A DNA stretch of 64,000 bases from Marinobacterium alkalitolerans. Its GTDB lineage: Bacteria > Pseudomonadota > Gammaproteobacteria > Pseudomonadales > Balneatricaceae. Both the position numbers and the translations under genes were made by a program. The notes under the pieces were generated by a model. It was not told the DNA's origin. It saw nothing but the letters and a program-made list of their open reading frames with translations, and ran no database searches. The DNA is taken from positions 124,001 to 188,000 of the forward strand of contig NZ_JACVEW010000002.1 in assembly GCF_017776525.1 (NCBI RefSeq), written 5' to 3'. This document shows positions 25,519-33,010 of this stretch, piece by piece (within the stretch, counting starts at the first letter, position 1; every line of letters starts with the position of its first letter).

Positions 25519-27447
25519 TCAGTCCAGCATGAACGCATCAAAGAAGGCGGATAACGCCTCATGTGCATCAAGAGGCAGGATGGTGGCGATGTGCTGGTCA
25601 GGGCGAACGACGACCATGCAGCCCTTATCCGTATCCACACCACGCTGCTGGAAGATGTCATGCTCGGCATCGGCGTGGAATACCTTCTCATAGTCTCTCA
25701 GGCCATACTTGCCTTTTGCCGGCCAGAGGTAGTCCGGCAGCGTCTCAATCTCGATGTCCTGCTGTTGAAAGACCGTATAGACGTCAATCAGCGCGTCGAT
25801 ATCCGCCGTGTCTGGCGTGTATTTTTTCACCGGTGAAGCGGCCGAGTCAGACAGGAACTGCACCAGCTGGTGTAGATCCGAGCTGGGTTCCAGCGGGTTT
25901 TGCGTGTTGCCGAAAATGAAGATCCGCCAGCGCCCATCCGCCTTGACCAAGTGCCCCAGATGAACCGGGCAGCCGTCTGCGATGCGAACGGCCTTGGCCG
26001 AGTGAAAACGCTGACCGATCGGGTAGCCGGTCGCCAGTGCCTGATGCTCATGGCCGGTACAGAGATAGGACGCATCGTAGCCTATGGACGTGCCGGCGAT
26101 AAAACCGTTCTGGCGGGCGATAAAGGCTTCAATATCGGCCGTGCTTTTCTTCTCTTGCTGCGCCTTCTGTTCCGCCGTGGGGCGCGTTGCAACCAGCGCC
26201 GACATCTCGCGGTCAGCATTGATCAGCATGAAGGCCACCTTGCGGCGTTCATCCTCGTAGGTCTGCAGCAGTTTGGGATGGCTCTTGCCCTGAATAACCG
26301 CAGCCAGCTTCCAGCCCAGGTTGAACGTGTCCGGCAGCGAGGTGTTCAGGCCCCAGCCCCCCTTGGGGCTGTGGGTGTGACAGGCGTCTCCGGCCACAAA
26401 CGCACGCGGGATCAGGTCTTCTGCGCCTTTTGCCGGGGTGTTGTCGAAACGCTCGGCAACGCGCTGGCCCACCTCGTAGATCGACCACCAGGCCACCTCT
26501 TTGACCTCAAACCGGTAGGGAGTCAGGATCTTCTGAGCCTTGGCGATCAGGTCGTCTGCGGTAAGCCCCAACTGGGCTGCACGCTGGTCTTTCTCCAGCA
26601 GCCCCAGTTCAACGTAGAGCCGGACCAGATAACCGCCTTCGCGCGGAACGATCATCACCGCCCCGTCTTCCCGGGACTGAATAAAGCTTTTGACCCGGAT
26701 ATCGGGGAAGTCGGTCACGACCAGCACGTCCATCACGCCCCAGGCCTTGTTGGCCGAATCGCCTTCAAGCTGGATGCCCAGATTCCGGCGCACCGCACTG
26801 CGTGCACCGTCACAGCCGACCACATAGCGTGCCTTGAGGGTTTCCACCTTGTTGGACTGATCTGCGGCGATGCACTCAAAGGTAGCGGTAATCGGGTGAG
26901 CAGTCAGGTCCTGAGTCAGGTCTTCATCCACCTCCAGTTCCAGCAGGCGGCGGCTGTAATGGGGCTCCAGATGGGTGACGGAGCGCTCCATGCCTTCCAG
27001 CAGCAGTTCATGCAGGCGGGCCTGGTTGACGACACCGTGCACAAACTCCGACAGCCCCAGACGGGCGTCGCGTACCTTGTGTGTGCGCTTGATGTGAGCG
27101 GGGTTGGCGCTGTCCGGTTCCCAGAAGGCGTTGCGGTGCAGCTGATAGCACTCTTTGACCATCATGTCGCTGCAGTTGAAGGCTTCCATGATCTCCAGGG
27201 TGCGGCAGGAGATGCCGTCGGCCTGACCAAACAGCAGCGGGCCGTCTTTCTGATCCACGATGCAGGTGCTGATGTCGGAAAACTCGGACAACTGACGTGC
27301 CAATGCCAGACCCGCCGGGCCGCAGCCCACAATCAGCACGTCCACTTCTTGTGGCAGATCTTTCAGGGGAGGGGGCGCTGCCGGCTCTCGCGCCGCGTCA
27401 GGAATTTCGTAGTTGCCGGGCTTGAAACCATTCAGATGATACTGCAT
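25519..27447 (-). CDS. FAD-dependent aromatic hydroxylase (MobA / phenol 2-monooxygenase type)
   Basis: A 642-residue group A flavoprotein monooxygenase that uses NAD(P)H and O2 to hydroxylate a phenolic ring. The FAD motif GCGPAGLALA is near 40-50, the DG motif YVVGCDGARSAVRR near 205, and the GD motif AFVAGDACHTHSPKGGWGLNTSLPDTFNLGWKLA near 345-380. The last 170 residues form the thioredoxin-like dimerisation domain of phenol hydroxylases. Length and motifs are closest to 3-hydroxybenzoate 4-monooxygenase (MobA). ATG 27447 follows AGAGGA. A TTATCAG/CTGATAA inverted repeat (27468-27474, 27501-27507) lies upstream. It makes a catechol-type product that could feed extradiol cleavage, but it is a separate transcription unit, so a link to the dioxygenase at 33.3 kb is unproven. 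Confidence 0.9.
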   Translation of the reverse strand: MQYHLNGFKPGNYEIPDAAREPAAPPPLKDLPQEVDVLIVGCGPAGLALARQLSEFSDISTCIVDQKDGPLLFGQADGISCRTLEIMEAFNCSDMMVKECYQLHRNAFWEPDSANPAHIKRTHKVRDARLGLSEFVHGVVNQARLHELLLEGMERSVTHLEPHYSRRLLELEVDEDLTQDLTAHPITATFECIAADQSNKVETLKARYVVGCDGARSAVRRNLGIQLEGDSANKAWGVMDVLVVTDFPDIRVKSFIQSREDGAVMIVPREGGYLVRLYVELGLLEKDQRAAQLGLTADDLIAKAQKILTPYRFEVKEVAWWSIYEVGQRVAERFDNTPAKGAEDLIPRAFVAGDACHTHSPKGGWGLNTSLPDTFNLGWKLAAVIQGKSHPKLLQTYEDERRKVAFMLINADREMSALVATRPTAEQKAQQEKKSTADIEAFIARQNGFIAGTSIGYDASYLCTGHEHQALATGYPIGQRFHSAKAVRIADGCPVHLGHLVKADGRWRIFIFGNTQNPLEPSSDLHQLVQFLSDSAASPVKKYTPDTADIDALIDVYTVFQQQDIEIETLPDYLWPAKGKYGLRDYEKVFHADAEHDIFQQRGVDTDKGCMVVVRPDQHIATILPLDAHEALSAFFDAFMLD

Positions 27448-27530
27448 CACCGTGTCCTCTTGGCTTTTTATCAGATTATTATGCGTGAGCTGTTTGCTTA
27501 CTGATAACGCAGCCTACGTGGAGACACAGG

Positions 27531-27574
27531 GCTTGCCTGTCACCCGAAAATGGGGACAGGGGCAACAGGCAAGC
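27531..27574. repeat. Nested inverted repeat next to the rimB stop
   Basis: GCTTGCCTGT (27531-27540) and ACAGGCAAGC (27565-27574) are perfect 10-bp inverted copies. A competing inner stem, CCTGTC-CCC with GGG-GACAGG, lies at 27536-27560. It begins 2 bases after the rimB stop and may end that transcript, though no T-run is present. Confidence 0.4.
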
Positions 27575-27576
27575 AG

Positions 27577-28032
27577 TTACGACTGTTCTGCCGTAGCGGG
27601 TTTGCGCTTTTTCTTGCGCAACAGATAGGACTTGCCGGGGTCGACAAGGTAACGTCCTTTCATGGTCGTCCTGCCGATCAGCATGCGAAACCCCATGGAG
27701 TCCCTGTTGGTCAGCGTGACCTCTGCCGTGTGGGTGTCGGACCCGATCACAATGCGGGCTTCGATCACGTACCGCATTTCACTGTGGCCGCCGGAGTCAC
27801 GCACCTCCCGTTCATCCAGCAGGGGCGCTTGGCATTCGACCACCGTATCCGTATCACGCTGATAGGGGTGGATCTTGAAGTGAACGATCTTGCCCGCGTC
27901 GGTTTCCTCCAGCTGAACGTCGAACGCGTGCAGGGCTGAGGTTCTTGCTCCGGTATCCACCTTGGCCTTGATCTTGTCGATGCCCAAATCGGGAAGGGAT
28001 ACCCATTCCCGCCATCCCAGGGTTTCAGTCAT
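27577..28032 (-). CDS. rimB: RimB-like retropepsin-fold protease (PF05618)
   Basis: A 151-residue protein of the putative ATP-dependent zinc protease family. It contains the aspartyl-protease-like motif KAKVDTGARTSALHA near residues 20-35 and the closing motif RMLIGRTTMKGRYLVDPGKSYL near 115-135. In Pseudomonas the RimB protein removes the poly-glutamate tails that RimK adds to ribosomal protein S6. Here the gene overlaps the end of rimK by 8 bases, matching that partnership. ATG 28032 is chosen because the family begins at TLGWREWVSLPDLG; the longer frame starts 12 codons earlier. The C-terminus is strongly basic (RKKKRKP). Confidence 0.85.
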   Translation of the reverse strand: MTETLGWREWVSLPDLGIDKIKAKVDTGARTSALHAFDVQLEETDAGKIVHFKIHPYQRDTDTVVECQAPLLDEREVRDSGGHSEMRYVIEARIVIGSDTHTAEVTLTNRDSMGFRMLIGRTTMKGRYLVDPGKSYLLRKKKRKPATAEQS

Positions 28033-29248
28033 CTTGAGTCGGTCCGTTCTCGTCTGTGTTGTTGCCAACGTTTTCCGGCAGGTCCTTGATTTTGAAGCGA
28101 CGTTTGCGCTGGGTCTTGGCCGGCACCATGCCGCGCATGGATTCCATCTTGCCGAAGCACAGCAGCTTGTCGCCGGGCTCCAGAATGCGATCTCCCTTCG
28201 GGTTGGGGATGATTTTGCTGCCCCGGTTAAGGGTCAGAACGTTCAGGTCCTTCGAGTACAGGTCCACGTCGCCGATGGTTCTGCCTACATACTCGGACCC
28301 TTCCGGAATCATCAGCTCGTTGACGCCGTAGCCCTTGCTGACCGTGAGGCGCTGGCGGATATCGATTTCGGGGAACTCCACCTGTGCAGCGATGAAATCG
28401 ATGATGGCGCCGGCCACGTCGAGCTGAGTGCAGGTCTCGATGCCTTCCAGCCCCGGAGAGGAGTTCACCTCCATGATCTGTGGACCCTTGGCGCTTTCCA
28501 GCATGTCGACACCGGCAATCTTCAGGCCCAGGATCTGGGCTGCGCGGATCGCCGCTTCGGCATACTCTTCCGGCAGATCGACCGGCTCGGCAACGCCACC
28601 GCGGTGGACATTGCTTCTGAACTCCTGCCCCTGTGCCACGCGGCGCATGGCGGCGACCACGCGGTCCCCGACAACCAGGGCACGAATATCCTTGCCTCGG
28701 CTTTCGGCGACGAACTTCTGAATCAGAACGTTCTGCTTCTGGCTCTGCAGCAGCTCGATAATCGACTCGGCCGCTTTCACGGTATCAGCCAGCAATACGC
28801 CAATGCCCTGAGTACCCTCGATCAGTTTAATGATGACCGGCGCGCCGCCCACACGCTCAATGGCGGGCAACACATCCCGCTTGTCGCGTACAAAGGTGGT
28901 TTCCGGGATGCCGATATGGTGGCGTGCCAGAATCTGCAGGCTGCGCAGCTTGTCGCGGGAGTTGGCGATACCGTGCGATGAGTTGGCGCAAAACACATCC
29001 ATCTCCTGAAACTGACGCACAACCGCCGTGCCGTAGTAGGTGATGGACGCGCCGATTCGGGGCAGTACGGCGTCGTAATCGCTGAGCTGCTTGCCGCGGA
29101 AAAACAGATCCGGTTCACCCTGCTTCAGGTCGATGGCAAATTTCAACGTGTCGAGCACCTTGACGTTGATCCCTCGGTCCAGCGCCGCTTCCTTCAATCG
29201 GCGGGTGCTGTAAGCGTTGGGTGCTCTTGAAAGTATGGCAAGTTTCAT
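28025..29248 (-). CDS. rimK: RimK-type ATP-grasp glutamate ligase with C-terminal TrkA-C domain
   Basis: A 407-residue protein. Residues 1-295 are a complete RimK: MKLAILSRAPNAYSTRRL at the start, ATP-grasp segments VIIKLIEGTQGIGV and LIQKFVAESRGKDIRALVVGD, and the metal-binding end KGPQIMEVNSSPGLEGIE. RimK adds Glu residues to the C-terminus of ribosomal protein S6. E. coli RimK ends there at about 300 residues. Here about 110 extra residues follow, containing a TrkA-C/RCK_C domain (about 315-385: LMIPEGSEYVGRTIGDVDL and GDRILEPGDKLLCFG), which in other proteins binds nucleotide ligands. This may add allosteric control. It forms an operon with rimB. Confidence 0.9.
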   Translation of the reverse strand: MKLAILSRAPNAYSTRRLKEAALDRGINVKVLDTLKFAIDLKQGEPDLFFRGKQLSDYDAVLPRIGASITYYGTAVVRQFQEMDVFCANSSHGIANSRDKLRSLQILARHHIGIPETTFVRDKRDVLPAIERVGGAPVIIKLIEGTQGIGVLLADTVKAAESIIELLQSQKQNVLIQKFVAESRGKDIRALVVGDRVVAAMRRVAQGQEFRSNVHRGGVAEPVDLPEEYAEAAIRAAQILGLKIAGVDMLESAKGPQIMEVNSSPGLEGIETCTQLDVAGAIIDFIAAQVEFPEIDIRQRLTVSKGYGVNELMIPEGSEYVGRTIGDVDLYSKDLNVLTLNRGSKIIPNPKGDRILEPGDKLLCFGKMESMRGMVPAKTQRKRRFKIKDLPENVGNNTDENGPTQDD

Positions 29249-29737
29249 GGTCACTTCCTTGGTTGTCGTGTGGGCTGCCAAGGTTTGCAGATTACCTGAA
29301 ATCAGCTTAGTTCAATATGCTTTCCGGGGGGCAGAACTCAAGGAAAGTGGCGTTGGTTTTTGCGGGGCAACGGACGTGCCATGCAGAGGTCAATCGGCAC
29401 TCCAGTTGGCGCTCGCCAATGCATCAGCCGCAGCACCATTCGGGGTGAAGGGCCGATTGCATGCCGTATCTTTGCGCCAGATGCCTTGTGTGCTCACTTT
29501 GTCACTTGGCTGTGCTCATTTTTGACTGGAAACACGTACGAAAATCGGCCAGTATCAAGGTACTAAGGATTGGCCGTAGCGGAATACTGCGCACGGCAAA
29601 GCTGCAAAACGCGCATGCTCGTTTTCATCGGAAGAGAATGGCTGTGATATCTCGATTTATCATTTCTCTTCATGTCGTTAGATCAGCTCTACCAGTCGTT
29701 GGCTGTGAGCGGAAATGCGCATGCTCAGTATTATAAT
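29249..29737. other. 490-bp intergenic region before the cassette array
   Basis: It should contain the leftward rimK promoter. I see no convincing gene on either strand. GCGCATGCTC occurs twice (29611-29620 and 29717-29726) and a GTTAGAT core-like sequence is at 29678-29684. The last 20 bases before 29738 do not show the L-box AAC expected of an attC, so the cassettes entered here at an attI-like or a genomic (attG-type) site. No integrase gene is present. Confidence 0.5.
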
Positions 29738-29746
29738 GTTAGGATT
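29738..29746 (+). other. Recombination junction at the start of cassette 1
   Basis: GTTAGGATT fits the core GTTRRRY, with the crossover expected between G 29738 and T 29739. Its complement AATCCTAAC opens the attC at the end of the same cassette. The sequence to the left lacks an L-box, so it is not an attC end. Confidence 0.7.
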
Positions 29747-29785
29747 TCTCGGAGCAAGAGTTCGTACCAGTAAGGATTGATAATA

Positions 29786-30250
29786 ATGAATATATTAGGG
29801 ATTAGAGTCGAACCAAAGAAAACCAATTTTGTTGTTCTTGGAAAAGTTAATGGTCAGTTTGAAGTAATAAATAGTGAGGTGATAAAGGTTCCGTCAGCCC
29901 TAGACTTTCCGGAGAAGCTTAAGTATATAAGAAATTGCGTCCTTGATATATTGAGAGAGTACTCGATATTTTACGCGGGAATCCGGGTAGCTGAGGCTAA
30001 TACTCAAAACCTAGATATAACAAGGCTTCATATTGAAGGTGTTGTTCAAGAAGCTTTTTCGAGCAGCAATGTAGGTGGTTACTTTACTGGTCGGAAGACA
30101 TCAATAGCTGCGAGGCTTAATCTAAAGCCAAAACAGCTTGACGCGGTTTTCAAAGGCCAACGAGATTTCAATGGCATTGTAAACTGGAACATACTTTCCA
30201 GGAAAAATTCAAGGGAAGCTGCATTGGTAGCGATGGTGGCTGTCGCGTAA
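29786..30250 (+). CDS. RNase H-fold (RuvC/DUF3010-like) protein of cassette 1
   Basis: A 154-residue protein. It begins with a beta strand NILGIRVEPKKTNFVVLGKVNG and has a second strand SIFYAGIRVAEANTQN, then helices and a C-terminal helix NSREAALVAMVAVA. This layout resembles the RNase H/RuvC fold and in particular DUF3010-type proteins, where strand 1 carries an acidic residue. The assignment is by eye and modest in confidence; a full set of catalytic acids is not obvious. ATG 29786 has AAGGA nine bases upstream; the in-frame TTG at 29777 is less likely. Its stop overlaps the kinase start (TAATG), so both are co-translated. It may be the effector or the substrate of the kinase; no function is established. 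Confidence 0.7.
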   Translation: MNILGIRVEPKKTNFVVLGKVNGQFEVINSEVIKVPSALDFPEKLKYIRNCVLDILREYSIFYAGIRVAEANTQNLDITRLHIEGVVQEAFSSSNVGGYFTGRKTSIAARLNLKPKQLDAVFKGQRDFNGIVNWNILSRKNSREAALVAMVAVA

Positions 30251-31278
30251 TGTTTCCTTATCAAAAAGCACAGGTTTCATTCCAAAAAATAGAAGAAATT
30301 GGATTTGAGGGGAAAAACTCAAAAGTATACAGGGCGCATGATGAATATTTGGATGCGGAGCTGGTAATTAAAGAAGTTGAAAAGAAAGATGGTTTTAGCG
30401 TCTACGAGTATTTCTCGGAAGCACGGACTTTATATAAGAGTTCCCATCCTAATGTTGTTCAAGTTAGTTATGCCTGTGAAGATGAAAGAAAAATTTATGT
30501 CGCCTCTCCGTTTTATAGAAATGGATCTTTGAATAAGCGGATGCAAAATGGTTTCTTAACGGTAAGAGAGATTATACGTTACTCAACACATGCGCTTAAT
30601 GGTCTGCACAACGTGCATTCTAAAGGCTTGATACATTTTGATGTGAAGCCCGACAACATTCTTATTTCAGATCGAAACGAAGCTCTATTGGCAGATTTTG
30701 GATTAACTCAGGTTATGGATGAAGAAGGCATAGCCAAGCAGCCTATGCTATATATCAAGCAGATGCCGCCAGAAGTTTTCGGCAATCGAGAGAAGGAATT
30801 CGACAATAGATTCGATATATACCAAGTTGGACTCACCATGTACCGTATGTGTGTGGGGAATAGCGCCTTCTATGAGCAATTCTCCGTATATAATGATGGG
30901 CGGAAATTCGCTGAAGATGTCAGAGGTGGAAAGTTCCCTGACAGAAGGGCTTACCCGCTACATATCCCCAAGAAACTTCAGCGTGTTATAAATAAATGTT
31001 TGAAGCCAAATCCTGGAGACAGATATGGCACTGCTGTTGAAGTGGTTAATGCCATAGCTGAAATTGATGGACCAATCCTTCATTGGAAGTATTTGCCCTC
31101 CGATCAGGGGGACAAATGGGAGCAAGAGCTTGACGGTACGTTAAAGTCTATTAGCATTGATAATATGCGCACATCTCTAGCATACCGTCATCGTGCAAAC
31201 TCTCCGCCACGCAGAGTTCAGGCTTTTTGTAAGCCCAACATCACGGACGCTGAGATCATAGAGTTTCTTGAGCAATGA
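30250..31278 (+). CDS. Hanks-type serine/threonine protein kinase of cassette 1
   Basis: A 342-residue soluble kinase with all main motifs: a glycine-rich loop region EIGFEGKNSKVYRA (16-29), ATP-anchoring Lys41 in LVIKEVEKK, the catalytic loop HFDVKPDNIL (H129, D131; HFD replaces HRD), D149FG, and a PPE version of the APE motif (MPPEVF). The last 70 residues lie outside the kinase fold. No membrane helix or extracellular sensor is present, unlike PknB-type housekeeping kinases. It overlaps the RNase H-like gene upstream and the small basic gene downstream, forming a three-gene unit inside one cassette. Soluble kinases in such islands (for example Stk2 of staphylococci) can act in abortive phage defence; that role here is inference. 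Confidence 0.92.
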   Translation: MFPYQKAQVSFQKIEEIGFEGKNSKVYRAHDEYLDAELVIKEVEKKDGFSVYEYFSEARTLYKSSHPNVVQVSYACEDERKIYVASPFYRNGSLNKRMQNGFLTVREIIRYSTHALNGLHNVHSKGLIHFDVKPDNILISDRNEALLADFGLTQVMDEEGIAKQPMLYIKQMPPEVFGNREKEFDNRFDIYQVGLTMYRMCVGNSAFYEQFSVYNDGRKFAEDVRGGKFPDRRAYPLHIPKKLQRVINKCLKPNPGDRYGTAVEVVNAIAEIDGPILHWKYLPSDQGDKWEQELDGTLKSISIDNMRTSLAYRHRANSPPRRVQAFCKPNITDAEIIEFLEQ

Positions 31279-31460
31279 AGAAGATAAAAAGCAATCAAAA
31301 TAAAGGGTTACTGACGAGATCAGAGCTCGTCAATAGACGGCGTTCGTCTTCACGTCGAGACAAACTCCCCCCCTTACGGAAAGGGATGTTTGATGAGATG
31401 AAGGGGGTTGACCTCCGTTCACGTCAGTTCATCGACTTTTCCGAAACACCGCAATCCTAA
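31275..31460 (+). CDS. Small basic protein, last gene of cassette 1
   Basis: A 61-residue protein starting in an ATGA overlap with the kinase stop and ending with TAA inside the attC R'' box. It is rich in Lys and Arg (MKKIKSNQNKGLLTRSEL, VNRRRSSSRRDKLPPLRKG) with several Ser residues next to Arg, possible phosphorylation sites for the kinase. No known family is recognised. Conservation of the overlap and the good fit to the cassette end argue that it is real, but a chance ORF cannot be excluded. Confidence 0.55.
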   Translation: MKKIKSNQNKGLLTRSELVNRRRSSSRRDKLPPLRKGMFDEMKGVDLRSRQFIDFSETPQS

Positions 31461-31555
31461 CCAGTAGTTCCAGTTCGTTCCGGCCCTGACGGGCCTCCAC
31501 CGGACCGGTTTTCCGTTGCACTCCAAACCGGCCGCTGAACATTGGCGTTATATGC
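31453..31555 (+). repeat. attC recombination site of cassette 1
   Basis: The parts in order are R'' AATCCTAAC (31453-31461), a 5-base spacer, L'' GTTCCAG (31467-31473), a variable GC-rich central part with internal inverted repeats, L' CTGAAC (31535-31540), a 6-base spacer and R' GTTATATGC (31547-31555). L'' contains one base more than L', the extrahelical base that orients integrase on the folded bottom strand. Spacer lengths and length of about 100 bp are typical. Confidence 0.85.
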
Positions 31556-31571
31556 AGAGGGGCTTGATATT

Positions 31572-32696
31572 GTGCCTGAAAAAAAGAATCAGCATTTAGT
31601 TCCTGCTTGCTACCTAAGGCGTTTCGAAGCCGATGTGTCAGAAATGCGGAAATCCAATCCAAATTACTCCAGTGGAATATATGTAAACGACAATAATCTA
31701 TCCTCCGGATGGAAGCTTAGATCTGTAACACACAAATCGTTAACGAGGCCATATTTTTATAATCTCCCTGAAGACAATCCAAAAGATCCATTAATTGAAA
31801 ATTTTCTATCCGTAATTGAAGGGAAATATAAAAAATATTCTGAAGAAATTATAAATGGAACCATAAATAACGAGAATATGTCTTTCATGTCATATTTTGT
31901 TACTCTTCAGTTCATGAGGGTCGAATCATTTCTTGAGTCAATTCAGAGCAGTTTCGATAAAGCTGGAGAGTGGATGGATTCTTTTAGCGGTGGGAATTAT
32001 CATAGTTCAGCTATGAGGGATGTTGCAAAAAAGCAGCTGACAGAGATCGATCTAGGCCATGTTTTACACCCGAATGCCGCGATTATTTATAATAATGCCA
32101 ACTTCCCTTTTGTTACCTCAGATAACCCTGTTATAAGACGGCATGTTAATATAGTTGATGCAAGGGAAATAATTCCTGAAAGATATCTACATATTGAAAA
32201 TAATGAAAGTAGAGAGTTTTTATTTTTTTTAATGCCATTAAGCCCTGCAGTGGTTTACATTTCTTGCGAAGTGGTAAAATTCAAGGAAGGTTTAATTTAT
32301 TCTGACAATGATTTGGAAAATATTTTCTATATCAATTTCTACTCTATAGTTAACTCTTACAAAAAAGTATATTCCTCAGTGATAGAACCTATAAAAGGTG
32401 AAAAGCAACTATCTGAATACCTTTCGTCAAAAAACGGAACCATCTTTAAAATATATACGCAATCAAAGCGGGTTATTTGTAAAGGCACTATGGTGAATAG
32501 TGATAACTATTCTGTTTCACTCCAACTTGCTGATCTTGATCAAGTAAGCTTCATTAAAAAAAATGAGCAAATTAGTCTAGTTGAAATAATAGAGGACGGC
32601 GTGAGTATTAGAGGAATGAGAGACTGCAAATTTTCGTCTGTAAACTACGCTAATGGGGTGGTTACAATTGAATCAAACGTTAAGCTTGGCATATAA
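31572..32696 (+). CDS. DUF4238-family protein, cassette 2
   Basis: A 374-residue soluble protein starting at GTG 31572 with GAGGGG about 10 bases upstream. The longer frame to TTG 31542 would begin before the recombination point, so it cannot belong to the cassette. The N-terminus KKNQHLVPACYLRRF is the DUF4238 signature (QHxxPxxYLxxF), followed by the conserved helical segment with FMSYFVTLQFMRVESF and the NANFPFVTSDNPVIR segment near 180. The last 80 residues look like a separate beta domain. No enzymatic role is established for the family; members turn up in islands and near defence genes. AT-rich codon use differs from the flanking chromosome. Its TAA lies inside the next R'' box. Confidence 0.8.
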   Translation: MPEKKNQHLVPACYLRRFEADVSEMRKSNPNYSSGIYVNDNNLSSGWKLRSVTHKSLTRPYFYNLPEDNPKDPLIENFLSVIEGKYKKYSEEIINGTINNENMSFMSYFVTLQFMRVESFLESIQSSFDKAGEWMDSFSGGNYHSSAMRDVAKKQLTEIDLGHVLHPNAAIIYNNANFPFVTSDNPVIRRHVNIVDAREIIPERYLHIENNESREFLFFLMPLSPAVVYISCEVVKFKEGLIYSDNDLENIFYINFYSIVNSYKKVYSSVIEPIKGEKQLSEYLSSKNGTIFKIYTQSKRVICKGTMVNSDNYSVSLQLADLDQVSFIKKNEQISLVEIIEDGVSIRGMRDCKFSSVNYANGVVTIESNVKLGI

Positions 32697-32715
32697 CAGG
32701 CTGTTACGTAGCCCC
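32689..32715 (+). repeat. Left half of a truncated attC after cassette 2
   Basis: R'' GCATATAAC (32689-32697) is followed by a 5-base spacer and an L''-like GTTACG (32703-32708). No matching L' and GTTRRRY core is visible within the next 500 bases, so the right half appears to be deleted. TAACAGGCTGTTA here is a small perfect palindrome. Confidence 0.6.
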
Positions 32716-32833
32716 TGATGTTCCGTTGGTTTTGGAGATGGGTGAGTATGCTGCAGCCCCGTAAGCATACATAAAAGATAATCGAAACTAATAATACCAT
32801 TCAGCCCCGATATGCCAATCTGGTACCCAAATT

Positions 32834-33010
32834 TCAGGCTTTGTTTGCGCCCAAACGCTGAATCTCATCAGCCACCTTTTCAGCCTCTGCCGTTAATTCG
32901 GAATATGTCCGGATATCTCCCTTTCTCTGAGCCTGCATCGCCTGTTCAAGCAGGATTGAGTGCCGTTTTTTGAGCTTCTTGGTTGGGTCGCTCTTCAGAA
33001 ATGCAAACAT
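32834..33010 (-). CDS. DUF6435-type small protein
   Basis: A 58-residue protein starting at ATG 33010 with GGAG six to nine bases upstream. It begins MFAFLKSDPTKKLKKRHSIL and continues with a helical LEQAMQAQRKGDIRTYSELTAEAEKV pattern. This matches my memory of a small, widespread gammaproteobacterial family (DUF6435, MFxFLKSDPTKKLxK) of unknown function. It is strongly charged, probably a cytosolic helical hairpin. It marks the return to chromosomal DNA after the cassette array, transcribed opposite to both neighbours. Confidence 0.75.
   Translation of the reverse strand: MFAFLKSDPTKKLKKRHSILLEQAMQAQRKGDIRTYSELTAEAEKVADEIQRLGANKA

Larger units (their letters stand above)
29738..32715 (+). 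mobile_element. Two-cassette integron-type array without an integrase in the window
   Basis: Cassette 1 starts at the core site GTTAGGATT (29738-29746), and the attC at its end begins with the exact complement AATCCTAAC (31453-31461). Cassette 2 starts at GTTATATGC (31547-31555) and ends with the exact complement GCATATAAC (32689-32697). This start/end complementarity is what circular cassette excision and insertion produces. Both last genes stop inside the R'' box (TAA at 31458-31460 and 32694-32696), as is common in cassettes. All genes point the same way. The DNA is clearly more AT-rich than both flanks. Cassette 1 is about 1.81 kb with three genes; cassette 2 is about 1.15 kb with one gene and a truncated attC. 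No intI lies nearby, so this is a CALIN-like array or an insertion at a non-integron site. Confidence 0.85.

Noticed and set aside
29217-29736. Three short plus-strand frames before the cassettes
   Set aside because: They overlap each other and the rimK promoter, lack ribosome-binding sites and do not respect the cassette boundary.
31542-31571. Upstream TTG start for the DUF4238 protein
   Set aside because: It lies before the recombination point between cassettes, so those codons would belong to a different cassette; GTG 31572 has a ribosome-binding site.
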